Numbered from the stretch's first letter, positions 1 through 14,159 are shown. The stretch is 64,000 nucleotides of DNA from Diprion similis (GCF_021155765.1 NC_060105.1:5208001-5272000); one strand, 5' to 3'. Notes: generated by a model from the letters alone, not told the origin. Program-made: numbers and translations.

Positions 1-1342
1 TCTTAGTTCGTTACGCTCACAAAGTTTACTGTACACTTCCATCAAGTTATAAAGCATCGTAAGAATAAATATGTTCTTTGATCTTCTACTTATCGAAATT
101 AATATTTATTTTTTACTCAACATAATAACAGATTCATGTTGATACCATTTGATATCTATTACCTTCTACTGGATCACTGACCATTTTGCCATGGCTGCGC
201 AAACAGCGATCAAGTAGTTATTTTTTTAATAAATATACCTCTGCTTATTATGTCGATTGGTTTTTCTTCATCCCTGTAGATAACAACTCATAGGCTTATT
301 GACCGTACTTCTCATTTGGTAATAGGTACACGAAAACTGAAAGCGATTTTACGTTTTCAAATCATGTTTTCGCAGCTAATTTATTATTCTATTTTGATTT
401 TGAGTAGATTTTCATTCAATTTAATTAAAAAAAACCTACCAAAGGTATTGATTATATTCCACATGTAATATTAAGGATTCAAAAATTAGGACACACGATC
501 AACAACACATCACAATAAAGTATTGTTGAGAACTACAGGTCAACAAAAATCTGGAAGAAAACAGTTTCAGATTATTTTTATTTTTCTGAAAATCTAACCA
601 CATAAAGTGCTATGCTTGTTACAAGTTTGAGTTTAATCACATAATTTTTTACTAGAGTGATGTTTTCAGACGTTTTGAGTAAAATATTACTTTTCAATTT
701 TTCCTCACAGATAAATAGAGTACATATCTGATTGTCAGTAAGGCAAATTTCCAAAAAATTGGAATATCGTCTTGAAAGCCTCAATACTACTTTTTTTTTA
801 AAATCTGTTAACAAAATTTTGGAATTACAACAATCAGTTACAAGTGAGTTAATCTATAGAAATATCACGCTAATACTAAAACTGTATTTGTCATCTACTT
901 TGTTGTTATGACCCGTTTCAATTCGAGAAATGTATGAAAAAATTTGTCAGCAGGACAAGCTCCTATCTCCATTTAGCTATGCAGCCAAACTAGCCATTAT
1001 GGATTATTTTAAAAGCATAGATCAGTTAATTAAGACTGATTTATCAAATTATTTGGTGGCGTTAAAAAACAGAGACTGAGAGAATGTAACAGCTTGCTTA
1101 GAAAACTTGTATGCAAGCCTACATTTGATAGACTTGTATCATAGAGAAAATTGAAAAATAGATAGTCGCTTTTTCTTAATCTGTGTTCTACTCTCATCAC
1201 TTGCTAAGTTGATGGAATTTGTAAAGTTTTCAAGCCACACTATTCAAGATTATTTCCTAAATTATCAATTAATTTGACTCTGTGACTGAACCAGCTGTAA
1301 GTCTCCATTGACTAAATTCCAATTACTAACCATAATGAATAG
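1..1342. other. Intron or upstream flank of the JAZF1-like gene; no coding seen
   Basis: No exon can be supported here. The JAZF1-like gene that follows lacks the first zinc finger of its family, so its 5' exons should lie to the left of the window and this stretch is probably intron. A branch-point-like TACTAAC lies at about 1326-1332, just before the proposed acceptor at 1341-1342. The only sizeable open frame, on the minus strand at 578-814, is lysine and leucine rich with no recognisable motif and is treated as chance. Confidence 0.5.
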
Positions 1343-4247
1343 CTATTCTATATGGATGAATTTTGAATATGATATAAAAACTGACGATGTAGGCAGTGAG
1401 GCAGAGGAGGGAGAGGACTTTGTTAGTGAGCCAGAAGACAGCAATGACTCCTGGACTACTTCCTCGGAGTTCTCCGCTGACTTCATCCTCCGTTATGGCA
1501 GCAGGTACACCCATTACTTTTCCTCATTAATGGAAGTTCTGGTGTAAATATTAACATTACTGTGGCTTCTGTCATACGTCTTATTGCCGACAAATACCTT
1601 GCATACATACATCAAGAGATTTGTCCTGCAGACTGGTGGTGATGAAATATTTTATCATCGAAACTTGTTCAATTTTTCGTAGTAAATTCCTCATAAAAAC
1701 CATTTTTAGGATTAATCATAACTTTTCAAATAAGTTCGTTTACACAGGACTCTTTCCAAAAATGAAAAAAAAGTGCGGCTTAATTGTTCCAAGTGCTGAC
1801 CCTCTCAGTGAAATACCCGTATAGATTGAAACCGAAGTGAGAGAAATCTGAAATTTGCCTGAGACTGTATTTACTATGAAGAGCCTTAAAACTGTCAGCC
1901 CAGTGTTAGCTGTAAATTTGAAATTTTAAAAAATATTTATTAACAACAAATTCATTCGAACTCTCCCAGGCACAAAAACTACGGTATATAGGGAAAAGCT
2001 TTTAACTTGACGAATCTGGACAGTAAAACTTTTGTGCATCTTTATTGTGTACTGTTTTGTATATCTGGCAATTTTTCTTTTAATTGCGAATATCTTTTGT
2101 GATGTCATAATTGATTTATCTATCGTTACGCAGTCTATATACTTCGTATAATATCAATATCTATTATTGGACAATCAGACAATATTGCTCTTCTCTTTGT
2201 TGTCTTAAGCATGTTTTAATGTTTGTACTGCATAGTGTTTGTTTACTTTTGAATATTTAATTATAGATTATGTTGAATATTTTGCATCTGAATGTTGTAG
2301 CATCTATTTGTGTTACTGTTACACTTGTAACAAAAGTACTGGTCCTACATTTATTAGCTTTTTTAAGCTTATTGTAGCTGTAAAATTGATGTTAATATGC
2401 AGAAAAACAATGTGTAATTAGCATGGTCATTTATAGTATCCCCTGACTGGCTAAGCATCTCATTGCAAGTATAAAAACATTATCATTTCCAATTTTTCGT
2501 TTGCAAAAGTTTTTTTTATACAGTGGAAACTTCATGATCAATTGAATGCCATCCTTGTTTTATACTCATGGTTACAAAAGGTATAAAAAAACATTTTGTG
2601 TAAGCAACGAATTGTTTATTATCATTTCTCTATGCTATCAAGTTTTTTGCATATTTCTAGCAGCAGTAAATTCACTCAGATTACGATTCCGAATTTTGTA
2701 TAATAACATTGTGATTACATTGGAAAAATATATTATCAACCCTAAAAATTAGAGTCCTATCAATTTGGCTTTGGCGCTTTAACTTACTATCATGATGTTG
2801 TTTCTCTCATCTAAATTGTGAGAAGGTATTGACATCAAACGAATTGAAATTTTCCAACTTTCACTCAATACTTCTTTTATTTTGCATATCATATACTATC
2901 GCTGCAAATCTGTCAAGTATTACGTTCTTACTTTTAGGGCTGTGAGCCAAAATACTGCGAATCAGAACAACAATACGGACAAGCCATTTGCCTGCCCCGT
3001 ACCTGGATGTAAAAAACGCTACAAGAACATCAATGGTATAAAGTACCATTCTAAAAACGGGCATAAAAATGATGGCAAGTAGGTACTATTAGTATAAATA
3101 ATTTGTCTAATTACAGTCGATCATTTACATAAAATAATACTGATTTACAGTCACTTCAGTTTATCGCTAATACCAAACATTCCCATTTCAATAACTGTAG
3201 CAAATAATTCGGTCATGTGTATGTACATGTATATAAAATAATCGGTTTTGCTGTGTCAATATTATTTATTTTAGAAAGTCTCGAGTCTCATCGTTACTGG
3301 AAATCTTAATTTTGTATTGCTAATGTTAATGGATGTTTGTTATATATTTTGATTTTTAAGGACACACCGTAATACATGTCAAACAAAAATTAACTCCATT
3401 CTCAATTCTGAAAACATGTTCATTAATCTGTATTTTAGCCACAACTAAGAAAATAACAACGAATAAAAGAAAACAGATTTTGGATTGATCGAGTTTTGCG
3501 AGCAGTTCATCAGGTGTGACAGTTTTTTTTACTTGAAAAATAAGCTTCAGAATATCAACAGCTTCTATTATTTTGAATAATGAATCGAATTCATTGAAAT
3601 GCACATACTATTTGCCGCGTTCTTGCTGCTGTCCTACTTTTATTAGTCCTACAAGTACAACTATCACATGATGTGCTAAGAAGATATAATCTAATAAAAC
3701 TCTGACTGGAACATTTCAATTAATCTTACAGTCTACTAAAACCATGTGAGAACTGATGTAGCAAACACGTGTCTAATTTTCTGCGCTTAGGGTACGGAAG
3801 GCGTTTAAATGTCCATGTGGAAAGAGCTATAAAACTTCGTATGGCTTGAAGAACCATGCAGCCATACAACATAGCAGTTCCCTACTGCAAGTGAAGATAC
3901 TGCCAAATAATAAAATGGTCATTAAATTGGAAAGCGACTATGACAGCAGTACCAGTTCTATCAGCGACAGGCATCCCCTTCATTTAACGAAGCTATCAAA
4001 ATGTAAGGTATCAGCAATCGAAGATCACGGATACATAAAACAAGAACGGTCTGTTGTCTCAGAAACAGATTGTGAAAGTGACCTTGGTATTCTGACCCCT
4101 GCATCGTCACCGCCACTACCTGTACAGACTTCCATTAAGGCAGAGCCTGTACTGCATCCTGTGCATAATGTACAGAAATACCTTGCTAATTTAAGCTCTA
4201 GTCAAATAAATTATCCTAATATTACAGTAACAGCTAATGAATACTAG
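1343..4247 (+). CDS. JAZF1: JAZF1-like zinc-finger protein, 3' part (5' exons outside window)
   Basis: Three exons are visible: about 1343-1504, 2938-3078 and 3791-4247 (stop TAG); the two junctions each split a codon after two bases and stay in phase. The first ends with an acidic stretch and DSNDSWTTSSE, matching the SDSDESWTTE region of JAZF1. The second encodes KPFACPVPGCKKRYKN followed by a His pair, the signature finger of this family. The third encodes the CxC-type finger CPCGKSYKT. In vertebrates JAZF1 is a nuclear cofactor of the receptor TR4/NR2C2 and is linked to the TIP60/NuA4 acetyltransferase complex; the same role here is inference. The tail after the last finger is about 120 residues, much longer than in the human protein, and carries three SUMO-consensus sites. 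The edge at 1343 is the least certain; the N-terminal finger is not in the window. A candidate AATAAA lies at 5052-5057. Confidence 0.85.
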
Positions 4248-5950
4248 TCAAAAAGATATAAGAAAAAAAAAATACTTCAAATGATGTAGTCAAATGTTTC
4301 ATATCGCTCAGGTTTTGAAAGTTGTAACATAATCTCAATTTAATTATTCTTTAAAAATGTGCGTGACTGTATTACACTTGTAAGATGCTTACAATTCACA
4401 TAAGTATTTTAGCTCCCCTAAGATATACTCTAACTCATCTAGTGGGCGCGTCGACATAGTACACTCTTCATGCATCATAATATATGCTCAGCGCTACGCC
4501 AAAGTCATCAAGCGCCTACCTTTTCAACTTTCATAAGTTTAGGGAAACTGTCATATCGGTGAAGTTCTCATAGTTGAAATATTCTTTAATTTTGGGTTTG
4601 CCGCTTGTTTTCATGTTATCTTCCCATGTCCATGCCTAAAACTTCTTGTGTTCTTTTAACTTTGTTTTCATCATACATGAGTAACTGAATTTCTTACATA
4701 GCTTTGCATAACACCTGTTTCTGTTGGCAGTAACTTTCTCCTTCTTGATATCACTGTTCGATGAAGTCACAAGATGTCCAAATATCAGCGTGATGATACA
4801 AATTATTTCCTTCCCTGCCATTATCACTGAAATAACTTTTCTCTTATCGCATACCGATGTCTTTATATCTTCTCTTTATGCATTAGGTTTATGCATTTGT
4901 TATCAAATATGTTTTCCTAATTGTCATTTCTCACTTGTTCTTTTTCATAGATTTCAAAAGTTACATACTCATTTTTGTATCAGGAAATCGTTTCTTCAAA
5001 CACAAGAGTCAATATTCATTACCAGTTGTGTGATCTAAATCGCCATTCTTCAATAAAAATTTCATCACGATGAGATCATTACAGTTATAGAAATTTTATA
5101 TGATTTGTTAACAATTATTTCGTACAAAACGTATAAATTACATAACATTCATGTAACACTGACGTAACAACTTAATGTAAAGATGGGTGTTTGTTGATAC
5201 GCAATTGTGGAAAGCGCACCATAATATTAATTTAAAACATTTTCAACTCATGCTGCAGGATAATATTAATATCATCAATAATGGTGTTCAAACCACTCAC
5301 AACAGTAAATATTACACTGTTTGAGCCATGTTAAGCCTTCTCTGTACTCACTAGCAAATAATTCGTTCACAGGATTTTGACTTGACAATGTAGAGGTCAA
5401 GATAAGAGACAAAGTTTGGTTCTGACCCATTTTTCATGTAATAACTCCGATTTAAGTGGAATCAAAAAAATCACTAAGCAGTTATATGTCGTTGGACTTG
5501 TGACTTGTTATATTCTGCTAAATTTTCTTATGGTATGAAATTTGAAAATATTTTTCTCTCATAGTCTTATGTCCATGGCATTAAAAGAATCGAATTTTAG
5601 CAATAACACGTTAATAACACTTGTTGGCAATAAAAATTGATATTTTAAGACGTTGTGTGGTATGAATAGATATAAGTTTGACAAATATATTCTAAGTGTA
5701 GAACAAAATTGTTGGTGAATCGAATTTTTAAGTTTCACATCAATGCGATATCATTACTTTTGCTTTGTTGGAAAATGTATGCAAAAAAAATTCATGTACC
5801 TAATTTAATTCCATCAGTATAATGTAGTTATTTATTTGTTATTACATTCATAATAAATAAATAGATAAAGGAAGAAATAGTAGAATTTTATTATCATAGA
5901 ATTGGATTTTGTTACAAATAAACTTGTAAAAGACTTGGTATGTTTTTTTC
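4248..5950 (+). other. Probable 3' UTR and flank of the JAZF1-like gene
   Basis: AT-rich sequence after the stop codon, with no supportable coding frame. AATAAA signals on the + strand occur at 5052-5057 and in a cluster near 5849-5860, either of which could end the transcript. The 104-codon frame at 4724-5038 is leucine/isoleucine/cysteine rich, as expected from translated AT-rich noncoding DNA. Confidence 0.4.
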
Positions 5951-8900
5951 TTTCTTTTGCTTCCCGCTATTGAAAGTTGTATCACTTCAACTTTAGCTAC
6001 GTTTAGCATTTGTACCTACAAAAAACATATTTAAACCGTCAAATTAAGTTCTTTCTTCTTATCTCTCTATTTTATTTTCCCTTTGGTGGAGATGTTCACG
6101 AATAACTTTATGACTTCAACATTATAAGCTCAGCATCAATAGGTATGGTAATAAATTTGTTAGTCTCTACTAGTTCTTTTAGAAAAATTTCTAATTTTCT
6201 CGAAAAAACATTACTGTCCAGCAAGTGTATGTATGTATTTCATATATTTATATGAAAATATTACATTTGATCATAAATGGAAAATATATTGGAACATTTG
6301 CCTACTGCATCATTAAAAAATGTTACATTTAGGAAGAAAAAACTGTATTTCATTTGAAACATTAGCCAAATTTTTACAAGTGAAGCACAAAAGCAGAAGG
6401 ACATTGAACAAGATTTCTATCCAAATGGACACAAATAAACAAACGTGTATTCGAAAATGAATGCTTCCATTACGTGTATGCATGTCACTGGATCTAGAAC
6501 GGATTGTAATACTTGACTCTCAATAAGAAGTTTAGTGCACCATACCAATATGTTTAGTAAATAACCACGGAATGGTTGTGGCGCCAAACCTATCTATGTA
6601 AGATTGGAAAGAAAAATTTTGATGGGCACTAACTCTATTTCTCCATATGATATAGGTATCATTAGTGCAATAATGATTTTAGTTTGGATTTTAGTCGAAG
6701 GCTCAATCTCAATTCTTTCATCATGTGATATAATTTTCATAAAATAATTGTATATAATAATAATAAATAAGTGGCAATAATTGATTTTTTAATAATTTAA
6801 CTATCCATTTCTTGAACATATGTATGTACATGTTCGTGTTCTACAATCTGACCACTCAACACAGAAAAAAAAATGGTACAAAATATTATTCTTACGTATT
6901 TCGCATGCCTCTAATAGCAGATGTAGACAAACAATCTGACGGTGAAAAAAAGGTACAAGTATAGAACAAATAAAGGTAATATTTCATTATGAAATCAATA
7001 TACCATATATGAAGCGATATTATTTGATTGCTTTTTAAGTTCAACCATCACAACCCAGAAAATCTAAAATACTTGCATATTCTCAAGTTAGTTGTTTAAC
7101 AAATAATAACTACATCTATGAATTTAATGTAAAATTTGACAATTTATGTTAAAGCAAAGTAATTCATAGATGAAATAACATTTAAAATTCAAACGATAAC
7201 AAAGAAATGATGTGTGAAGAGAAAGGGATATTAGTTGCGTACAAAATATAACGTATATTTATTTTCATACCATATAAATTTTCTTCGGCAAATTAATTTC
7301 AGCATTACTTTGAATATTTAATTACACTATAACGTTCTTTCAATTTTACAGGGCAAACAATTATAAAACAACAGCGTGTTTGACACACGTGTGATGCATA
7401 TGTTAAAAATGAATTATTATTTCTAATATGCCGTAATTTTGATATGGCACTTGTGTACCAATTTTTATGGTTAAATAATTTACTTTGACCCAACGTTTTC
7501 AGTGCATTTAAATCCTAGCAGCTGAAGCGAGTATTAAAACAAAAGGTGACAACAAGGAAGTGATCAGACTATACGCCGAACGGTGGATTTGCGTTAAATT
7601 TACACTTTTACTTGTACATCATTACCCATGTTAATAGCCATTTATACAGTAGTTGTAGGTGTATAAAAAAATTGAAAAATATGTAGATAAGAGAGAGAAT
7701 TCAGTTTATACTTTAATTAGTTTCTAACTATAGTTTTCCTATATACAGAATAATCTCAGTTACATAACTTGTAATAGAACCATGGCAACAAAATTCCATA
7801 CTTAGTTGTAAATTTAATGAAAAATCCAAATTTCGATTTTCTACGTATTCGAGCTGTCAACCTTAACAAGCTCACCGATCGATGTTGTACCTTATTCCAT
7901 TAAACACCAAATTCAAAGCTGTAACACATTACAAAGATACTTCAGCAAACTTCTAATAATGGTAAAACATGCTTTGTTACTGCGCATAACTAAAATACTG
8001 TGTACACACTTTTTCTATGAATATACGAGGTTTTCTTCAAAGGTGGCTCACAGACACTTTTCTTATTGCTCCAAGCGTTCGAAACATTAGGCACTGAAAC
8101 ACAACAAAAGAAATGAACTGATGCTTCTTGATATTCAATTTGACTAAAGTGCTTCAGTCACAATGCTCGAAACATTTAAATCTTCTTTTTCACCTACTGC
8201 ATGGCATTTTGATGAAAGCAAATCAGTGCACAAGTTTCAAAGTTTGTAGCTGCTCTGAAAATAAAAGATATCAAGAGTAAGCCATCTTCAATAATACCTC
8301 GACCATTCGTTATTTAGAAATACCTTTTTCTGAACTCTTCATTCGGAAAACAGATTGCCAACCGATCAAACTTAATAATAATTGAAACAAATATTTCAGC
8401 TGTATCCAGCAAAAACGTTGACTATCTAAGCGCTGCTCGGATATGACGCAAAGCCGTCCATGTTGACTAATTCCATATTCTGCTTTGCGATTGATACAAA
8501 ACGATGTATTGTTAACATTGATATAAAATAAACGGTGCAAGTAATAATAAAACAAAATATCCTCTGGCGTTGCCTTGCGTACTTGTACAGCGGATATTCA
8601 TTACTCATTGCACTAGGAAGATGAAGAAAAGATAATTATAAAAAAATTAGCAACCGTTAGAGTGATGAATTTATATATATTTTTGTTTTTAAATATACAT
8701 AAATATAGTCCACTATAATTATAAATGTTTGAGAACTGTGTTAGGACGTCTGGGGGTGTGTAAATATGCTAATTCCGTTTACCTAGGCGAACCTAAAATC
8801 TAAAGTATTTTGGAGGATAGTATGGTAATTGTATAATATATTAAAGTTGATGTTATTTTTAATTGCTTAAATATACTAATATCAATTTTAATAATTACAA

Positions 8901-10997
8901 GCGTCATTACGTCCTTATGAAGCCAGCCAAGTACAAACAACAGCTGAAGTGTGGTCAATTAGTTGTCTTTAGTTTCACGATTATCCAATATTGTGATATA
9001 TATTAGAAAAATATGCTATGCCTAAAGTATGACGAAGGCCAAAAGGCGACTCTACCAATTATGACGTCAGGTTACCTGGTATATTTTACTCTGTCAAACA
9101 ATTTTCTTCGCCTATAGAATCGAATAATCCATCCCATAAAATCCAATTGTTGAAAACAAAGGTAGTGAGACATATTGATGTCGAGGTAATATTGTCTTGA
9201 GTGCTGGGAGAGTTAATCTTGTAAATTTAGTCAAACAATATTGCTAATTCTTGAGGATGTGGTATCTTCAAAATTATCAAAGAAGTTATCTTTGTCCTAG
9301 GCTCGGCTGTCTAAATTCACAAAAAATCTCTCCTGACTATTTAAAAATCAACTACGTAATTGGGTTGTGTCATATTATACCAGCTTTATACCATATAATT
9401 CTCCAACCGTTCAGTGGAACAAGTAAGGATACACCCCCCCTTGGAGAGCCAAAGTTTCGATGGGTTCTCACTCAATGAAATTGTCATTATGGCGCAATTG
9501 CTAACTTTGAAACTTTATTGCTAACCATGATTATATTTGATTTCTACAATAAGTAATACAAAGAAATAAGAAATGGGTATTAAACAATTGTCTACGACGA
9601 TAATATGCTCAACGTTCAACATGATTTTCTTTCACTAAACTATGAAAGTTGTTAGCATTCTATTAATTCCGTTATTCTCCAAGATTTTACATCAAATTAA
9701 CCAACGAGAATAGCGGCTGTAACGGAATGCAGATAACATATTAATTAAAATTACATGAATCGCTACAAACGTATAATATACTGGTAAGCCATAGCATTTC
9801 CAAATTGAGGCTGGTAAAACGCGACACAAACCAAGAAAATTATCTACAGCTGTGATGATACGGAAGAAAATTTGCTGGTATTATATAACGAACTGATTTT
9901 TTCATTTCCCCCAGTTAGATAAGTCTTCCTTGTAATAAATGATGGTATTCTTCGTTACCTTGTTCTCTTTCTCATCTTTCTACACGTTTTACACATTGCA
10001 CGCCGCTGCACAAGACTACATATATGCCTTACAGCTTTGAAGATAAATTAAATATAAAATAATGAAAATGAAAAATTCACAGAGAAAAGAATTTTTAACG
10101 AAAGAAAAAGGAAAAGAATCACAACACCGCTAGATTCAAACCTTTTGAACAATTTTTTAGAAAAATTCAGTTGACAGCAAGTGATAACCGGACAAAAGGC
10201 AAACGACTCTACGGATCTGTTTATGATCGCGTATATAATACATACATCGATTTCGCGCCTATAACGTAATATTTAACAAAGCAGCATCCGCGAACGAAGT
10301 GTAAATAATTATTCAAAAACGTAAATTCAAACAATATTTAATGAGTAATAATGCTCGTTATATTCTTGTGAGATTGGACATAAACACACAGTACTACTTA
10401 TACTTCATTGCATTATTTATGAATCAATCATCTAATATACTTAATAATTATTAGACTAATATTAACCTAGAATTGTGATCACCCATCAACGTCAGTCATC
10501 ATCTAAATAACATTCCCTTTCAATATAGAAACAAATCGCTACGTGTTAATTTTTGTAGTTTCGATCGGTTCATTAACTAAGATATTTTGGACTGACTGAC
10601 TGACTGCACCAGGAATTCCGCCTCTACTTAAAATACATACAAGGAATTCTTTTTTTTTTCTTTTACAAATTTTGCCTTTAAGTAAATTAATAAACATAAT
10701 ATAGAATAATAATGATAAATCGTAATAACCATAAAGATAATAATAGGTAATAGTAGTAGTAAGCTGGCAGCAGTTAATAACCAGATATTTTCTCGTATTA
10801 AATTCACACTAGATGACAACCTCTGACATGGCACTATCATCTAAATTTGAATTTGTTCTTTTGTCTTCCATTCATTCCACAATGTGCAATCAGCTGCCAG
10901 ATAATTTATATCTCGTTTTCTCCGTGTTTTATATTTTTTCTTTTGTTTGTTTATATAGTTATATAACCATTTTCCCAATGACTACACACTAAATAGT
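5951..10997. other. Long AT-rich gap between convergent genes; possibly 3' UTR of the ZFAND gene
   Basis: About 5 kb with no convincing exon on either strand. The JAZF1-like gene (+) and the ZFAND gene (-) point towards each other, so part of this may be a long 3' UTR of the ZFAND gene, as is common for this family in animals (inference). A TGTATATA, the Pumilio-type sequence, is read on the minus strand at about 7740-7747. No tRNA, transposon ends or long repeats were seen. Confidence 0.4.
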
Positions 10998-13318
10998 TCA
11001 AATTTTTTGCACTTTTTCACCAACAACAACTGGATTGTTACGCCGAATCTCTTGGGCACCCATTTCTCTGTAATCGAATTTGCAGTCGTGCTTGTCACTG
11101 TATCGATGCACGGAGCAAAACAGTCCTCCACAGCGGCACTCAAATCCTGTAAGACATTGCAAGTTAGTAGATACCTGCTATTACGATCGAGGGTAAAGAT
11201 ATGGCAAATGAAACTATAAGTGTGAGGACAGAAATTTATATTGAAACAAATTACATTCATATGCTCACAGGTAAGCTTTGAACAATGTTCTTTAATAATT
11301 AACGCTTGATGTTTTCTAAAATTATTTACCAATTTCATTAGTGATGCAAGACAAAAAATTATGTATGCGACAAACTAAACAAAAATATTTTGTGTTCAAA
11401 GAGTGGACTGCTGAAGATTTTTTTCACTATACATGTACATCCAAGTAAAGTCGTATCTGATCTTCGTTCAAGCGGCTAAGAAATAAGGTTGGTTCCAGCA
11501 ACCTCGATCTAATCACAGCGGCGCATGGAGAAGATACGTCGCGTGTTATTGAATAGGCGTAAGTTAAACGCTAGGACTGTCAACCTTATTCCTGATCAGC
11601 TAAAATTAGGGGGGTCAGACCAGGCATTATTCGGATAGACACGTATACGAGTGAATTTTTCCGATTGAATTTCGACATTTCAGAACTTAGTTTAAGGTGA
11701 AACTAAACTTGAATTTGTCGAGCTCTCATTTTGTTCGATGAAAAATGGCACTTGATAGTTGACAAATATTAAAAATAATGATTGAGCCGAATTTGTTTTT
11801 CATGATTATTATTCTTTTTCTTTCATTTCATAATTTACGAAAAAATACTTTTGTCAAAGTATCAATTGTGAAGTGAAGTGAAGTTTCAATTGATACTTAC
11901 CGGTCAGGCCCACTTTCTTGCGACAAACAGCACAACGATTTTTCTTCTTTTTGGATTCTTTGTCACTCTCCTTGCCATCAAAACTATCATCAGCATCCCC
12001 ACTACTGACCGAACCTTCCGCAGCCCCACTACTTGCACCAGCTTCTCCTTCCTGATCTTCTCTGCTCACCTGGTCATACAAAAAATGAATCTTACTACTG
12101 GATGCACATTTAACATTAATTGATGGTATATGCTACTCAAAGAAATCACAAATAAAACTCAAGAATGAAAGTTAGAAAAAAAATAAATAAAAAAAATAAC
12201 GTGTCACCTGGCTAGTACAAACTGAAAGAATGTAAACTTTGTAAAGCATCAAGTATTTCCTTCCTTAGCAAATAATGTTCTGTCATTCTCAATCACAGAG
12301 CTATTGAAAAAAAAAAAAATGTGAAACACCGAGTTGAGGAGTTACGTGAACATGGAAGTTTGTCTGTTGTTAATGAACTGTTATTATTATATATTTAATT
12401 AGAAGGTTACTGAACTAACAAATAGAAATTATGAATACTTTTGGTGACCATTTTAGAAATTTGAATTTTACTGGGGACAGGGGTCGGGAAGAGTGGGAGG
12501 TAGATGTTTGAGAATTCTTTATAAAAAATGATGTGATAAACGTGAATAAAAACTAACATGCACTAAGAAAATTTGTGGGATCACAAGTTTTGTAGGCTAA
12601 ATACAAGTCGGAAAACAAAGATTCAAAGCCATCTTGATAAATTCGATAGTCAATGTACAAAGAACATTTTGGGATTAAAAACAATGATGCTACATTAAAA
12701 AGATAAGTAATAAGAAACTTAGGTTGGATTTTGTGACTTGCACTTTTACGACAGGCGATAAGTGATGCACAATGTAAGATGTATTATAAAAGAAATTCAA
12801 AATATACATAAAACATTAGTGAACTTCAAACAGCGATCCCAAGTTCTGTTAAATGAATCATATCAACGTTTATTCAGTACCTGGTCACCGTCTGTCGAGG
12901 TGCCAAGCCCGGAGGCCATAATCTACTAAAATTTGTCACTGCCAAAAAATGTTTTTGGTGTATCCATGGCAACGACATTAACCATGGCCATTAACACAAG
13001 CGAGCTTAATATCTAACTTACCTCCTTCGGACTGGGCAGGTCATTTGTAGGCTGAGGAATCGTGGGAATGGTTGGTTGGGCGGTCGTCCCCGTTGACGCA
13101 GGACTCGCGAATCCGGTCTGCAACGTACCAGCGTTACTGGAAGCGGTTTGTGAGGTTGGTGAGGAGGTTGGTGGAGATGCAGCGGAGACTGGTGGCTGTT
13201 GTTTCTTCTTAAGGTTTTCTTTGTAGCACAAAGAGCAGAGACCGTCGGTAGCAGGAGATCCATAGAACCCACAGCCGCTACGGCACAAGGCTTGCATGGG
13301 ATTGGATTCTCGTTCCAT
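10998..13318 (-). CDS. ZFAND5/6 homologue: A20/AN1 zinc-finger protein, ZFAND5/ZFAND6 type
   Basis: Three coding exons on the minus strand: 13318-13022, 12069-11901 and 11146-10998 (stop TGA), 615 nt in all, giving 204 aa; human ZFAND5 is 213 aa. The A20 finger is at residues about 12-35 (C12, C16, C28, C31, in [16 protein letters not shown]). A Pro/Ser/Thr-rich linker follows, then an acidic-lysine stretch and the AN1 finger at about 145-186 ([21 protein letters not shown]). The end GEKVQKI is the family's conserved C-terminus. ATG 13318 is chosen because it gives the usual short lead before A20. Family members bind ubiquitin through A20 and act in proteasome-linked protein turnover and stress responses; that role here is by homology. 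Intron 1 holds a possible alternative coding exon at 12881-12919. ZFAND5 and ZFAND6 cannot be told apart from one insect gene. Confidence 0.93.
12881..12919 (-). CDS. Candidate alternative first (or cassette) exon of the ZFAND gene
   Basis: Inside intron 1, the minus strand reads ATG at 12919-12917 and 13 codons ([13 protein letters not shown]), followed directly by a GTACTG donor at 12880. It ends in phase 0, which is exactly what exon 2 (12069) needs. If used as a first exon it would give a protein lacking the A20 finger but keeping AN1. If an acceptor (TTTTAGTAG, ending at 12923) is used instead, it becomes an in-phase internal exon adding Ile plus these 13 residues. It is GC-richer than the intron around it. 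There is no transcript evidence in hand. Confidence 0.45.
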
Positions 13319-14159
13319 ATTTGACACTTCTTTTGTTACTTTAATACGGAGTACTTTTTTTTTTTCTTCTACTCCTTTACCCCTTTTCTATTTCTTTTAT
13401 TATACAATCCTAAGTAAGTTTCTTTGCGTTGAGCCGGTAATATCGACGAGTTACTGCCTGTCAGATAACAAGAATTGCTAATAGTTCCTCGTCGCAGCCG
13501 ACTCACTTTTTTTCTTTCCTCCGTTCCACGACACGGTGTTTATCGTCACCACGAACTTCTCTGTAACAATGATAGGCCAGTAAGTATGAGTTAATAAAAG
13601 GCTGTCCATGTGCGTGCGTGGTTAGAAATATGATCACCAGAACCCCTCCGTTTAGTCACAAAAACCATGATGCAAAGTAAAAGAAAAACCCGACGTCAAC
13701 CACGAATTGGCAAGAATATTACGAGGAAACAAGAAATCTGACAGAACAAAAAAAAAGAAAAAAAAACTTAAGAAAATAAATAAGTACAAACAATTTCTTT
13801 TTTCAAATCCTTCGATAATTAATGACACTCACTTCACGAGAAGCAAAGTTATTGCGACGAATCCACAACATGGAGTAACCAGTGGAAAATCTTTTGGGCA
13901 TTTGGACGTAGTATTTTAATATATTGCACCACCCGCGCACCACACCAGGTCAAAGCAGCACAGCGCGATTATACGTTTAGTCGTTTAGACGACGTACTTA
14001 ACTTTGTTAATAGACGAGACAAGAATACAAAACACTATGTAAGTAAACCTATCTGTCGTTTTACTTGTTTCAATTGCATACTGCGTAACTATTTCGACGT
14101 TCGATACAAGAGAGAGAATTTAATCTAACCGAACCCACAAGGACGGAACAACGATAACG
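13319..14159 (-). other. 5' leader and first-intron region of the ZFAND gene
   Basis: Sequence between the start codon and the GC-rich block upstream, presumed 5' UTR and possibly a leader intron. No coding frame is supportable. It contains A-rich tracts near 13748-13770. Confidence 0.4.

Noticed and set aside
10982-11338. 118-codon minus-strand frame over the last ZFAND exon
   Set aside because: The real AN1 sequence is in another frame of the same strand ([10 protein letters not shown]...), so this frame is a shadow.
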